Shown in pieces: positions 1 to 9,613 of a stretch of 64,000 bases of DNA (position 1 is its first letter; each line of letters opens with the position of its first letter). A model generated the notes under the pieces. It saw nothing but the letters and a program-made list of their open reading frames with translations, was not told the origin of the DNA and ran no database searches. The translations under genes were made by a program, and so were the position numbers. Source of the DNA: Clostridia bacterium (lineage in GTDB: Bacteria > Bacillota > Clostridia > Peptostreptococcales > Acidaminobacteraceae); assembly GCA_014859095.1 (NCBI GenBank), contig JACUUV010000001.1, positions 62,001-126,000 on the forward strand, written 5' to 3'.

Positions 1-985
1 GAAGTGAATATTCGTCATCTTCTGCCTCAATATCAGCAGATACAACCAATGCCGATCCATGAGGCCCAAAAACCCGTCCTTTTTCCTTATACGGAAGGTT
101 TAGGTGATGTCCATAATACTTTGCCCTTCCGTCCATGACACCAAGTCCATAGCCTCTAATTTGCTCTGGAAACAACCCTCTGTAATCCAGTTCACCAGAA
201 TCATCTCTATTGGCAGCATCAAAAACAGATAGACAAAGTAAATCGACCGGATCAGAAACGACTGCAAAAATGCCTTTGAAATTTACTTTTCTTGCTTCTT
301 TAGCGTATAGGGCAATTATTTTTGAGTTTTCGTTGAATTGGATCATGCGGACATCTCCGACCTGCTCTCCTACTTTAGGAACATATTTGGATGCACAAAA
401 AACGAAAACATCGGCATCGAAAAGTTGGTCATATGATATAGCCTTGACCCTGATATCGGGATTGGTTGTGATTTGATTCAATTCCATTTCCCACCGTGAC
501 TTTTGATTATCATTCAAATCGAATATTCCTATTTCGCCTATACATTCACCACCAATAAGTTTGAGCCCTATTGACAACATACTTCCAACATCCCCTAAAC
601 CCAGTAGGTTCACTGTCTTTTTTCTTCTGTGAAAATTGACTTGTTCGTTAAGAAAAGTGATCATGTGGTCCCAAATCTCTTCCATAGGCAAATCATGCCG
701 ACTGATCAAATAATTGATGTTTAGAGCGATGGTTTTACCTTTTTTTATGAGTTCCCCAATCACTTCATCCTCTGATGGCGCGGTTTCAGTGTATAGCACT
801 TCCAAGACTTCCATGTCACACTCCGGTCTTTCGAAATGTAAACACGCTTTTGTTGTGCCAAGTGGCGCATGAAATATGATGACATTGTGATCACAGTGTT
901 CATCAAATGCACAAATGAACTGTTCCAAACCCGGCAATGTCTTGAAACTGATCAGTTGCCAGTCCTCTTTTTTGTATATATACAT
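1..985 (-). CDS. Lactate/malate dehydrogenase-fold protein, C-terminus cut by window edge
   Basis: Reading the minus strand from ATG at 985 gives 328 residues with no stop before the window start. Residues 1-120 are an N-terminal region not usual for this family. A Rossmann nucleotide-binding motif GLGDVGS follows at 129-135, then FAVVSDPVD (about 240-248, matching the family NPVD), MDGR (284-287, where LDH/MDH have LDxxRxR) and GPHG (307-310, matching the catalytic-His GxHG). The His is kept but the Asp/Arg spacing is altered, so the substrate is unknown and lactate or malate should not be assumed. The RBS (AGGTGAT) overlaps the stop codon region of the upstream 1625-residue gene, so the two form an operon. 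Confidence 0.8.
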   Translation of the reverse strand, partial: MYIYKKEDWQLISFKTLPGLEQFICAFDEHCDHNVIIFHAPLGTTKACLHFERPECDMEVLEVLYTETAPSEDEVIGELIKKGKTIALNINYLISRHDLPMEEIWDHMITFLNEQVNFHRRKKTVNLLGLGDVGSMLSIGLKLIGGECIGEIGIFDLNDNQKSRWEMELNQITTNPDIRVKAISYDQLFDADVFVFCASKYVPKVGEQVGDVRMIQFNENSKIIALYAKEARKVNFKGIFAVVSDPVDLLCLSVFDAANRDDSGELDYRGLFPEQIRGYGLGVMDGRAKYYGHHLNLPYKEKGRVFGPHGSALVVSADIEAEDDEYSL

Positions 986-994
986 GATTATCAC

Positions 995-3900
995 CTATCC
1001 AATATAAAATGATTTGAGTTTCTTCAGTTGTTCAAGATCATCCTTGATGTACTCTGACGGGCGTATATTGTTGGAATAAAATATATTTTTGCCTTTGTCA
1101 GGATATCTTGGAGTATTGAGCACTTCACCCAAACGGTTGATTGTCAACAAACGGTCATTCATTTTTTCATAAACAGTTTCTACGGCAGTCATGATTTCAA
1201 TGGCATTTGTGAGTGCCACTTCAGAAAGGTTGTAAATGGATTCTTTGGAGGCTCCTTCTATATAGGCGGCAGATGAATAAGGTAGTATCAAGTTGACGGA
1301 GTTGATCAGATTGCTGTCAGGTATACTACCGCGCCAAATGGCATCTCCATCAATAAATGGATACAATTTGCTTTCATAAAACCATACTTTGATTTTTGGA
1401 ATGAAATATGCGGCATCGACGTTGAGGTTCATTGACTCGGCAATTTCCTTACCACTGCCCGACATGATGCCTACTATGAATTTTTGAACCTCCACGTGAT
1501 ATTTCTCAAAAAACGGGACCAATGCCTGAAGTCTATACCCTTTGTTCAAAAGGTCATCCACCAGAATGATCGGTTTGTCATAGGACTTGATCATCTTGAT
1601 TTGATTTTCTATATCGAGATAGTATGGATATTCCTTGATTTGATGTGTCGCCAAATCGGTGGAGAAATACTTTTCAGCATGCAGTGTTTTTGTGATCGTA
1701 TTGGGGAGTATCCATTTTTTGAATACAGCTCCAAAAGGTACACACATGGCATCCCCGAGTAATTTTGGAGTTTGAGGCATTGCGGGAACATTGTTTTCTT
1801 CGCATACTTTTTTGATCAATGTCTCGTAAATCATCGAACGGTCAAAACTCAGGACCAAATTACCAGGATATAACTCAGTCATTGCTTTTTGCAATCTGGT
1901 CCTGGATTTTGCCATGACTGCAGACAATTCCGGCAACGTTTTATAAGGATCCTTGAACTGTGAATGAATGTCGAGGTTTAACGTGCAAGGTGATGACATA
2001 TTCACAGCATAGGCAATCTCATCAGTTTTAACCGATGTAATATTGATAAATCCTTGATGGACCAATGCCTCGTTCATCTCTTTACTGATATGGTCTCTTG
2101 CTGATTCTTTATATACGCAATAAGTGTAATCACGGGATAATGCGTTTGCAAGTGTTTCCGTCAGCATGATCTGCTCAAGATTCTTAAACTCGGTTATTTT
2201 CCTTTTGAATATGCCATCAATGACAAGGATTCGACCGACAGAATTGTTTCTGACGTATTTTATGATTGTGGGGTCCTCAAATTCATAGTGGATATCCGTG
2301 GCTCTCAACCAATGAAATATCGAAATTGCGATAAGCTCTTTGTTTATTTCCAGATTTCTTAAAGCCAAAACCTTCAAACGATCTTGTGAAAAAAGCTTTT
2401 CCATGTCGCTCTGAAACTCACTACCAAAAAAACCTTGAATTTCTTTCTTGAAAGCATCTGAAAGCTCATCGACAATTTCAAGTGACAACGATTTTGTCGT
2501 CATCATGCTCTTGAACATAGGCTCTCTTTGATACAAACCTTTCTCGTAGATGAAATTCTGTGCCAATGGCTCTATAAGCGTTGAAATATCTCTGTTCTCA
2601 TCAATATAATCCCTGATTAGAGTGGAGCTGATCGTCTCGAATGCCTTAGGCAAAGTGAATTTCATACTATGAGGATGCAATCTTTTGATTTTTGAGTTCA
2701 ACACTTCAATTTCAGCCAAAGACGCATCAAGTCCACCCCGCTCGTAAATCAAGTGTGGGATCTCACCTAAAAATCCAAGCTCTTCTTTGTTGTAAGCAGA
2801 AGCGTTCATGACCACATCCGTTCCAACCACTAAAAACACTTCGGATTCAGGAAACAATTTTTTCAATCGTCTCAAATCTTTATCATTGGCTATATTGACG
2901 GTGACGTCACGCGGGAAAGGAAAGACATCGATTTCACCTGCTATGGAACGTTTGATGATGCTGCGTCTAATAAGATTCGGTTGGGTCCGTTTAGACCATG
3001 AAAACTCATCCACGTAAAGCAAGACCTCAAACCCCCGTTTCTTGATGTCATTAGCAATTTGCTTGTGGCTCAAGGTAAAGGGATCGAATGCACCAGGGAA
3101 AAAAGCGATTCTTTTGTTGGGCTTTAGAGGTATTTCGCCAAAGTCATGCCTGAATTCGGAAATAAAATTGTAGATATATTTCAGTGAAGCGGAATTGTTA
3201 TAAAAAATCAGATCGTTGGCTTCGTCGGTATTGACCATCAAGGACATGACTTTTTTAATGGTGAGTTTGTATAGATACTCCTTCTTCTTAAGATTTAAAA
3301 CAGAATCGGAATAAACGTCTTTTGCCACCACACTGAAAGCTGTCTGATTGACAAAACTGGAACTGTGTACGAATCCATTGAATAACACCCCATATAATCT
3401 TAGAATTCGATTTTCATGGGTATCGACGCGTTCCTTGAAAGCATATCTATAATCCGCATAACGTGTGACTGCATAACCGACGGTTTTGACAATCAATGAG
3501 ATAAGTTTTTCGTTGTTCGTACTCATCTTCTTCTCAAAACTTTCAATGATTTCATCCAGTTCCTTAGGTTTCACATGCAAAATGATTTTACCTAAATACG
3601 GAGGTATATATTTTGTGAATTCGAAACTTTCCATTTCGAGTGCTCTAATCAACTCGACCGCAATATCGTTTTTCTGTTCGTAATTCAAATGCGGAATAAT
3701 GTGAAGCAGCATTCTTCCCGCTGTATTCCGCACCGATTCAAGGGCACTTACCTTCAGGAGATTGCACAGGTGCATTGCCATGTAAAAGCTATTGTCATAG
3801 TCATATAATAATGTATTTCTCATTAAAAGTTCAATTTGAAATCTTTTGGCCACATCCAATGTAGCAGATTTAAGATTACTCAAAAAGATATTGGATGTGT

Positions 3901-5872
3901 ATTGCAAATCGTCTATGCAAATGGCTTTGAGATAATCGATTGTGCCTTGATCCATTTTGAGATTTTCGGCCAATTTCAAGCGCGCGTAGTTTTCAGCGGG
4001 ATCACCTGTAGAGGGATTGTCCACTGATACTACCCTTCTGATGCCCGCCTGCACAATTAAAGCCTCATCCGCATACGGTAAAATGGAATAAATCAGATTG
4101 TATGCACGCAATCTCAATTTGAAATCTTCATTGGTCAATAAACTCGAAACAAAATTGAGTATCTTGAATCGCTGTTCGTCGTTAAATTCATTGAATGGCA
4201 ACACTCTGGCTGCTTTGATCAAATAAAATCGAATCTGTTCATCATCGCCATAACGCATAAAATAATTGACGATGCATTCTATGCTCTGAAGTCTTTTTTC
4301 AGTGCCTTCAAGATGTTCAAAATAGGATGAGATCATATCACGGACACTATAACTTATATATTTCTTGTGACGATCGATGACTTTTGTTTCCGGACTCATA
4401 AATTTATCAATGTAATAATCGAACATTCCAAGTGTATCTATTGAGTTGTGATTGGTCACAGCGCTCTTTGGAATTTCTTTCCTTATGACCTCATCGTACG
4501 AAGCCACTATGGTGCCAATGAGTTCAGCACACTGTTTTCTGATATCCTCTTGAGGTAAAGACAGTTTTTCATAAAGAAAACCAATGACGATCTGTTTTTG
4601 TTTTTGAGTCAGATAATTGTAATACTCTTCCAAAATGGCAAGATAACCTCTCAGACTTGTCATGTCCCTACTCGATCGTACTGGCTCAAGAAGTTTGTTC
4701 AGTGATGCCTCATCTCTAAAACGGTACAACAACTCAATATTGTGTTGAATGGATGAATAAACAACATTTTTTGTGATTTCGGGTCCTTGCATAAGTGAAA
4801 AGTATTTTCTTTTTATAGTCGAACCTTTTGTCAAGTCCTCACCCGCATCAGGTTCGGTATTTATGCCAAGATCCATCAGAAAATTTTCAAAATCCAGGAG
4901 TTTGCTATAAACCTTATTGTATCGGTCTTCCTTTGCGGCATCCAGATTGTCCAATTTATTCAAGATGACTTTGAAGGAATCATGGAGGGTATAGATCTTC
5001 ATATAGGACTTGCCGTCCATGAATTCCGCTTTCACCCTAAAATCACTGTAAATCAAAATAAGAGATTCAATTGGAAGCGCTTCAAGCTCCAAGTCCCATG
5101 TGGAATGATTGATTGCGACGTTTCTGATGTAGACTATCTTTCTTTTTTCAAACCACTCGCCTGTATAATGATAATGGAAATAGGCAACTCGACTTGCTTC
5201 GTCCGGCTTGCATCCAAATTTGCCTATATCATGACCGGCAGCGGCACCTGAAACTCTTCCAAGGTCGATTGGAAACCCTAAACATTTGAGTTGCCGGGCT
5301 ATCTTCATTGCGATATGATGCACACCACAAATATGATCCAGCGTCGTATAGCCAATAACGTCTTGGTTCATTTTCATCATTTCATAGACGTATTCATGAT
5401 TGAATGATCTTTGAAAAGTATTGAATTCCTGAGGATCTTCAAGTGCATCCACTTCGTCTTGAGTCAATAGACTCAGTGCGTATTTACTTTGCCAAGTGCC
5501 ATCATTTGACCTTTTTTGGATTTCAGAAAATATCTTCAAAACGCGAAGAAACATCTCAGCCACTTTGTTGCATTCTGTGCCAAGACTTATTGTTACAGCA
5601 TCGGGGAAAGAAAAATTCAAACTATAGAAATAAAAATAATCAAGCCAGTTGTCAGGTTTGTTTTTGACCGGGTAAATATCGATTAGATCCATCATCAGTT
5701 CATAGACATCTTTACTGTCATATTTTTTATCTACAAGCATAAGCTCTATCTGATCTTTGAACTTGGTCGTTGATATGACATCCGAAACAATTTTTCGTTC
5801 TATTCCGAATTTTCTTATGAAATTTCTGTTGAGCAATTCTTTGGCAATTTGACGGAAAGCCTGATCAATCAT
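995..5872 (-). CDS. 1625-aa multidomain protein: HD, helical repeats, NadD-like nucleotidyltransferase, GNAT-like, PRTase-like
   Basis: An HD domain is seen at about 178-300 (H180, H214-D215, then GK). Residues of about 380-910 are rich in amphipathic helices and look like HEAT-type repeats. A cytidylyltransferase/NadD-type domain spans about 918-1115, with GAFDPFTLSH at 927-936 and ISSTLIR at 1081-1087. A weaker GNAT-like fold follows at about 1116-1290. The C-terminal part has a phosphoribosyltransferase PRPP-loop motif, ILVDDLLNKG, with VDD at 1438-1440. RBS GAGGTGA precedes ATG 5872. The family motifs suggest nucleotide or NAD-type chemistry, but no substrate can be assigned. It is translationally tight with the downstream dehydrogenase-fold gene. 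The motifs are seen directly; the repeat and GNAT calls are inference. Confidence 0.85.
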   Translation of the reverse strand: MIDQAFRQIAKELLNRNFIRKFGIERKIVSDVISTTKFKDQIELMLVDKKYDSKDVYELMMDLIDIYPVKNKPDNWLDYFYFYSLNFSFPDAVTISLGTECNKVAEMFLRVLKIFSEIQKRSNDGTWQSKYALSLLTQDEVDALEDPQEFNTFQRSFNHEYVYEMMKMNQDVIGYTTLDHICGVHHIAMKIARQLKCLGFPIDLGRVSGAAAGHDIGKFGCKPDEASRVAYFHYHYTGEWFEKRKIVYIRNVAINHSTWDLELEALPIESLILIYSDFRVKAEFMDGKSYMKIYTLHDSFKVILNKLDNLDAAKEDRYNKVYSKLLDFENFLMDLGINTEPDAGEDLTKGSTIKRKYFSLMQGPEITKNVVYSSIQHNIELLYRFRDEASLNKLLEPVRSSRDMTSLRGYLAILEEYYNYLTQKQKQIVIGFLYEKLSLPQEDIRKQCAELIGTIVASYDEVIRKEIPKSAVTNHNSIDTLGMFDYYIDKFMSPETKVIDRHKKYISYSVRDMISSYFEHLEGTEKRLQSIECIVNYFMRYGDDEQIRFYLIKAARVLPFNEFNDEQRFKILNFVSSLLTNEDFKLRLRAYNLIYSILPYADEALIVQAGIRRVVSVDNPSTGDPAENYARLKLAENLKMDQGTIDYLKAICIDDLQYTSNIFLSNLKSATLDVAKRFQIELLMRNTLLYDYDNSFYMAMHLCNLLKVSALESVRNTAGRMLLHIIPHLNYEQKNDIAVELIRALEMESFEFTKYIPPYLGKIILHVKPKELDEIIESFEKKMSTNNEKLISLIVKTVGYAVTRYADYRYAFKERVDTHENRILRLYGVLFNGFVHSSSFVNQTAFSVVAKDVYSDSVLNLKKKEYLYKLTIKKVMSLMVNTDEANDLIFYNNSASLKYIYNFISEFRHDFGEIPLKPNKRIAFFPGAFDPFTLSHKQIANDIKKRGFEVLLYVDEFSWSKRTQPNLIRRSIIKRSIAGEIDVFPFPRDVTVNIANDKDLRRLKKLFPESEVFLVVGTDVVMNASAYNKEELGFLGEIPHLIYERGGLDASLAEIEVLNSKIKRLHPHSMKFTLPKAFETISSTLIRDYIDENRDISTLIEPLAQNFIYEKGLYQREPMFKSMMTTKSLSLEIVDELSDAFKKEIQGFFGSEFQSDMEKLFSQDRLKVLALRNLEINKELIAISIFHWLRATDIHYEFEDPTIIKYVRNNSVGRILVIDGIFKRKITEFKNLEQIMLTETLANALSRDYTYCVYKESARDHISKEMNEALVHQGFINITSVKTDEIAYAVNMSSPCTLNLDIHSQFKDPYKTLPELSAVMAKSRTRLQKAMTELYPGNLVLSFDRSMIYETLIKKVCEENNVPAMPQTPKLLGDAMCVPFGAVFKKWILPNTITKTLHAEKYFSTDLATHQIKEYPYYLDIENQIKMIKSYDKPIILVDDLLNKGYRLQALVPFFEKYHVEVQKFIVGIMSGSGKEIAESMNLNVDAAYFIPKIKVWFYESKLYPFIDGDAIWRGSIPDSNLINSVNLILPYSSAAYIEGASKESIYNLSEVALTNAIEIMTAVETVYEKMNDRLLTINRLGEVLNTPRYPDKGKNIFYSNNIRPSEYIKDDLEQLKKLKSFYIG

Positions 5873-5996
5873 ACATTCACCTCTTCTTTGACTTCAATAA
5901 TCATATTATCCCATAATGCAGGATTGAATACAATTCCATACTAAATATTTAAGGTGTTTCTGCCGATATACATAGTAGTGAAAGGGGGTTAAGAAA

Positions 5997-6614
5997 ATGT
6001 CCAACATATCCAAATCTCCAACTGTCAGCAATTATAGAAATGTTTCGTCCAGCAAGGTGAAATCAGCGGCAAACACCGAGCCAGTCAAACACGTCTATGG
6101 TAAAGGAGAAGTACATAACAACCCCGACCATCGATCTGGAAATGAACGATACATCATAGATACATTCTACTCTGGAGTCCACAATCTGATGGCATCGTAC
6201 AATCGATTGTCCACACATGAAGATCAGAATCAGTCCGCCGCACAATACTACAAGGCACATAAGAATGAAGTTTTCAAAGGTGCGAGCAGTATGGTGTCAG
6301 GAATCAATTTCCTTGTCAAACAATCCAAAGACTGCGACCAAAGATATGGAACACACTTCAAATTTTTAGTGGAGAGTATCTTGAATGACTTTGTGGATGT
6401 CCTAAAGGCCATCGGTATTCACTACGAAAAGGGAATTCTCTACCTGGACAGAAAACACTTTCTCGTAGAGCTCATAGACAATCCGGAGATATTCACATTC
6501 CTCTTTGCTCCTCAAACCGGTCTGATTGACCGCCTTTCAGCAATCCATTACAAAATCGAACATATATTGCACAGCACTGAATCAGAAGGACAGATCATCG
6601 ATTATAGAACCTGA
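5997..6614 (+). CDS. Hypothetical protein, mainly helical, 205 aa
   Basis: RBS AAAGGGGG lies before ATG 5997. The first 45 residues or so are polar and low in hydrophobics (many S, N, K), suggesting a flexible tail. The rest (about 50-195) is helical, with alternating hydrophobics (SGINFLVKQS, FLVESILNDFVDVL). No signal peptide, membrane segment or catalytic motif is seen. It is divergent from the 1625-aa gene and converges on the YihY gene across a shared terminator. I do not recognise the family; a cytoplasmic structural or adaptor protein would fit but is a guess. Confidence 0.7.
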   Translation: MSNISKSPTVSNYRNVSSSKVKSAANTEPVKHVYGKGEVHNNPDHRSGNERYIIDTFYSGVHNLMASYNRLSTHEDQNQSAAQYYKAHKNEVFKGASSMVSGINFLVKQSKDCDQRYGTHFKFLVESILNDFVDVLKAIGIHYEKGILYLDRKHFLVELIDNPEIFTFLFAPQTGLIDRLSAIHYKIEHILHSTESEGQIIDYRT

Positions 6615-6617
6615 GCA

Positions 6618-6648
6618 TAAAAAAAAGAGGTCAATCCTCTATTTTTTT
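6618..6648. terminator. Bidirectional intrinsic terminator
   Basis: An A-run, the stem AGAGG/CCTCT around a short loop, and a T-run of seven. It sits between the convergent 205-aa gene and yihY and overlaps the last codons of yihY. Confidence 0.75.
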
Positions 6649-7466
6649 GTATTCTCAATTTCAATTGCGTTGATTTCAGCACCAATCATTATGATGGTAC
6701 CTAGTGCATAGAGCCAGATCATGAAAGCGATGATGGCAGACAACGATCCGTATAATAATGAATAATCGGTCAATTTCACAACAACTGTCGAAAATATCCA
6801 ATTGGTGATCAGCGAACCTGTGATAGCAAAAATCGAGCCTTTATAGGTTTCCTCCAGGTGCATTTTCTTATTGGGCAATACTGTATAAATCGATCCGAAA
6901 ACCAAAATATACACCGCGGGCAATATCAGATTTCTGATCCAATAAAACAGTGTGATCCAGTACTGGTCGATCGTGAAATTGAAAAAAGCGGTCATCCATG
7001 CCGCTATCCTGCTCCCGATATTCGGTATCGTCACAGAAAGCACGATCAAAGCGACGAACATGAGCGTGAACATCATGCCTGATAATTTATTGAGCAGGAA
7101 ATTGCCCTTTCCCTCAATGCCGTATGCTGTGTTGATTGCCCTTTGAAGCGCACTCACCGCCCTGGATGCCGAATAGAGCGTAACGATACCCGAAATGGAC
7201 AATACAGCGTTACCTTCCACATAAATTGTGTTCTCAATAAAATCCGTTAGCAGACTGCTGATGTTTGGAGGCAGAAAGTTCTGAAAAGCGTCATAGGCAA
7301 ACTCGAAATTCAAGTTGAGTTTTGAGATGATTGTAAAGACGAAAATCATAAGTGGAAAAATGGAAAGCATGAAAAAATACGCCATTTGGCCACTATAAGC
7401 GGCTATTTGGTGCTTTTTGATCCTGTCTTGTAGTTTTCGAATATACTGCAACGTGTTTTTCAGCAT
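6639..7466 (-). CDS. YihY/BrkB family inner-membrane protein (UPF0761)
   Basis: The 275 residues show about six membrane segments (around 30-50, 90-115, 130-155, 180-205, 210-235 and 240-265) and the family features AYSGQMAYFFMLSIFPLM near the N-terminus, TLYSASRAVSALQRAINTAYG in the middle, and a C-terminal LYALGTIIMIGAEINA segment. Length matches the family. Members were once called ribonuclease BN, a name since withdrawn for this family; the function is unknown, perhaps envelope transport. The RBS before ATG 7466 is weak (TTGGGG). Confidence 0.9.
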   Translation of the reverse strand: MLKNTLQYIRKLQDRIKKHQIAAYSGQMAYFFMLSIFPLMIFVFTIISKLNLNFEFAYDAFQNFLPPNISSLLTDFIENTIYVEGNAVLSISGIVTLYSASRAVSALQRAINTAYGIEGKGNFLLNKLSGMMFTLMFVALIVLSVTIPNIGSRIAAWMTAFFNFTIDQYWITLFYWIRNLILPAVYILVFGSIYTVLPNKKMHLEETYKGSIFAITGSLITNWIFSTVVVKLTDYSLLYGSLSAIIAFMIWLYALGTIIMIGAEINAIEIENTKK

Positions 7467-7623
7467 TGTTTTGCCCCAATCGATATATTTAATACTTATT
7501 TAATGCCCTCATATCTATTTTACGTTTTTTTTAATCAAATGTTAAGTTGTATTTTTAGCCTTAAAAGCATATTATAATATTAGAAACATTGAATGGACAA
7601 CCAGACAAACAGGAGGGTAAAAC

Positions 7624-8559
7624 ATGAAATCCAAGAAAATCCTACTGCTGATCCCCATTATCATCATTATAGCTGCCGCAGTCATGAGCAGTTATTACAC
7701 ACTTGATAATGCCGAGGAAGCAGTAATTGAAAGATTCGGAAAATTGCATCGCGTCAACACCGAAGCCGGACTGCACTTCAAAGTGCCTTTCGTGGACGAA
7801 ATTTTCATAGTGAACACGAATGAAATCATTTCACTGCAGTATGGCTATCGTCCCAAGACAGCTCCCACCACTTCTGAAGCGGCAACTTATCAAGATGTCG
7901 AAAGTGAAGCCATAGTACTCACCAGCGGATCCTATCTGATCAACATCGGTGCAGTCATCCAGTTCAGAATCACAGACCCTGCAGCATATATTTACAATGT
8001 AGATGACCAGGAAGGCACCATTCGTCTGGCTTTTGAAAGTGTTCTAAGAAGCAACATCCAAAACCAGGATTTGGACAATGCACTCATCAACAAAGACAGC
8101 ATTGCAAAGGAAATCATCCCCGATCTCAGCAGAAAACTCGCTGCGTATGACCTTGGGATTTCAATCGCTGAAGTCAGGTTGACAGATGTACTCTTACCTG
8201 GAGATGTCCAGTATGCTTATGACGATGTCAATATCGCGAGCAATGAAAAGGACTCCTACAGATCACAAGCCGAGAAATATTCCAACGAAATGTTGCCTAA
8301 AGCAAGAGCTGAAGCTTATCAGATGATCCAGCAGGCAGAATCTTACAAGGCTGAAAAAGTTGCTCAAGCAAAAGGTGATGTTGTCAACTTCAATCAAGTC
8401 TATGAAAAATACGTCCTCTCACAAGAAGTCACAAAAACAAGACTTTATATTGAAACTATGGAAAAAATCCTTTCCGTCGCCAAGGAGAAGTACATTATCG
8501 ACCTGAACGGTGATGATGTGCTCAAATTCTTGCCACTCGACATCAAAGGAGGTCAATAG
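7624..8559 (+). CDS. hflK: HflK-like SPFH/prohibitin membrane protein
   Basis: One N-terminal membrane anchor (residues 5-26) is followed by an SPFH/band-7 domain (about 27-215: EEAVIERFGKLHRV, AGLHFKVPFVDEI) and an Ala/Glu-rich coiled coil ending in the HflK-like KTRLYIETMEKIL. In the family, HflK and HflC form a membrane cage that controls the FtsH protease. RBS ACAGGAGGG precedes ATG 7624. A TATAAT-type -10 lies at 7573-7578 with no clear -35 box. hflC follows after one base, so translation is coupled. Confidence 0.9.
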   Translation: MKSKKILLLIPIIIIIAAAVMSSYYTLDNAEEAVIERFGKLHRVNTEAGLHFKVPFVDEIFIVNTNEIISLQYGYRPKTAPTTSEAATYQDVESEAIVLTSGSYLINIGAVIQFRITDPAAYIYNVDDQEGTIRLAFESVLRSNIQNQDLDNALINKDSIAKEIIPDLSRKLAAYDLGISIAEVRLTDVLLPGDVQYAYDDVNIASNEKDSYRSQAEKYSNEMLPKARAEAYQMIQQAESYKAEKVAQAKGDVVNFNQVYEKYVLSQEVTKTRLYIETMEKILSVAKEKYIIDLNGDDVLKFLPLDIKGGQ

Positions 8560-8560
8560 T

Positions 8561-9580
8561 ATGAATATCAATCAAGGCGAAAACAGACAAGATGCCAAAG
8601 AGGCATTTGAGCAAAATTATAACCAAGCAAAAAAGGAAATCAAAAAGAACATGCGTTTTGTCGGACTTTTATTCATTGTCGTCATCATCGGTATTTTGCT
8701 CAGCAATTCATTTTATATCGTGAAAGAAGACGAAGTGGCCACAGTCAGGGAATTGGGCGAGATCAAAAAAATCGTCGTTGATTCCACCAATATTGAAGCA
8801 AAACTTCAAAATGAACGCGATCCAAGATTCAAAAATGTCGTCGTTGATACCACAAAAGGATTAAAATTCAAAATTCCATTCATTACCACTGTCGAAAAAG
8901 ACACAAGCAAAATCATCACTTATATATCCAATACAGCAAAAATCAATACTCAAGATAAAATCAAATATGAAATCAACATGTATGCTCAGTGGAAAATCAT
9001 CCATCCTGGTGTTTTTAGAACCTCACTTGGAACCGTGACAAGAGCGAACTCGAAAATTGATGAGATCACATATGCTGTGGTCATTGAAAAAATCAACAGT
9101 TTGATGAGCGTACAATTTTTAGCCAACAAGGAAAATCTGGAAAGTGTCTTGGCCCAAGCAAAAAATGAACTCAACGTGAATTTGGCTACACAGGGCATCA
9201 TGCTCGTGGACATTGACATCTACAGAACGATTTTACCGCCGTCCAATATCGAATCCACCTATAAAAAGATGGTCGCCGAGCGTGAAGCCATCGCACAGCA
9301 AATCCGTTCAGAAGGACTTGAAATCTACCAAAACACGGTAGCTGACACCGATAGAAATGTGGCACAAATAAAGGCAAATGCCATTGAAGAATCTGAAACT
9401 ATTCGTGGTGAGGCAGATGCGACAGCTCTTGAGGTTTATGCAAGTGGATTTACAAAGGATCCTGAATTCTATCAATTCTGGAGAACCATGAAGTCATATG
9501 AAGAAACTTTCGATGCCGATACTGTGCTCTATTTGGATAAAAACAACGCCTATCTCAATTTCTTTTCGAATGGTCAATAA
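8561..9580 (+). CDS. hflC: HflC-like SPFH/prohibitin membrane protein
   Basis: ATG 8561 is chosen because AAAGGAGG (8545-8552) sits eight bases upstream; a reading 51 bases longer would place that RBS inside the gene. The protein has a roughly 30-residue charged cytoplasmic start, one membrane segment (about 30-50), an SPFH domain (VKEDEVATVRELGEI through ILPPSNIESTYKKM) and the HflC C-terminal signature DPEFYQFWRTMKSYEETF. It is the partner of HflK in the HflKC complex that modulates FtsH. A long insertion (FxNVVVDTTKG region) is within family variation. Confidence 0.9.
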   Translation: MNINQGENRQDAKEAFEQNYNQAKKEIKKNMRFVGLLFIVVIIGILLSNSFYIVKEDEVATVRELGEIKKIVVDSTNIEAKLQNERDPRFKNVVVDTTKGLKFKIPFITTVEKDTSKIITYISNTAKINTQDKIKYEINMYAQWKIIHPGVFRTSLGTVTRANSKIDEITYAVVIEKINSLMSVQFLANKENLESVLAQAKNELNVNLATQGIMLVDIDIYRTILPPSNIESTYKKMVAEREAIAQQIRSEGLEIYQNTVADTDRNVAQIKANAIEESETIRGEADATALEVYASGFTKDPEFYQFWRTMKSYEETFDADTVLYLDKNNAYLNFFSNGQ

Positions 9581-9582
9581 AT

Positions 9583-9613
9583 AAAAGCCCAGAGTGCTTG
9601 CACTCTGGGCTTT
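9583..9613. terminator. Bidirectional terminator between hflC and aroF
   Basis: AAAGCCCAGAGTG and CACTCTGGGCTTT form a 13-bp perfect stem with a four-base loop. It serves hflC on the plus strand and aroF on the minus strand; the aroF stop codon lies at its edge. Confidence 0.9.

Noticed and set aside
1-985. Naming the first gene as lactate dehydrogenase
   Set aside because: The Asp/Arg catalytic spacing and long N-terminal extension differ from LDH, so only the fold is claimed.
6858-7146. Plus-strand frames opposite yihY
   Set aside because: They are shadows of a clear membrane-protein gene on the other strand.
8510-8560. An earlier hflC start inside hflK
   Set aside because: The strong RBS sits just before ATG 8561, and the added residues are Cys/Ser-rich and not family-like.
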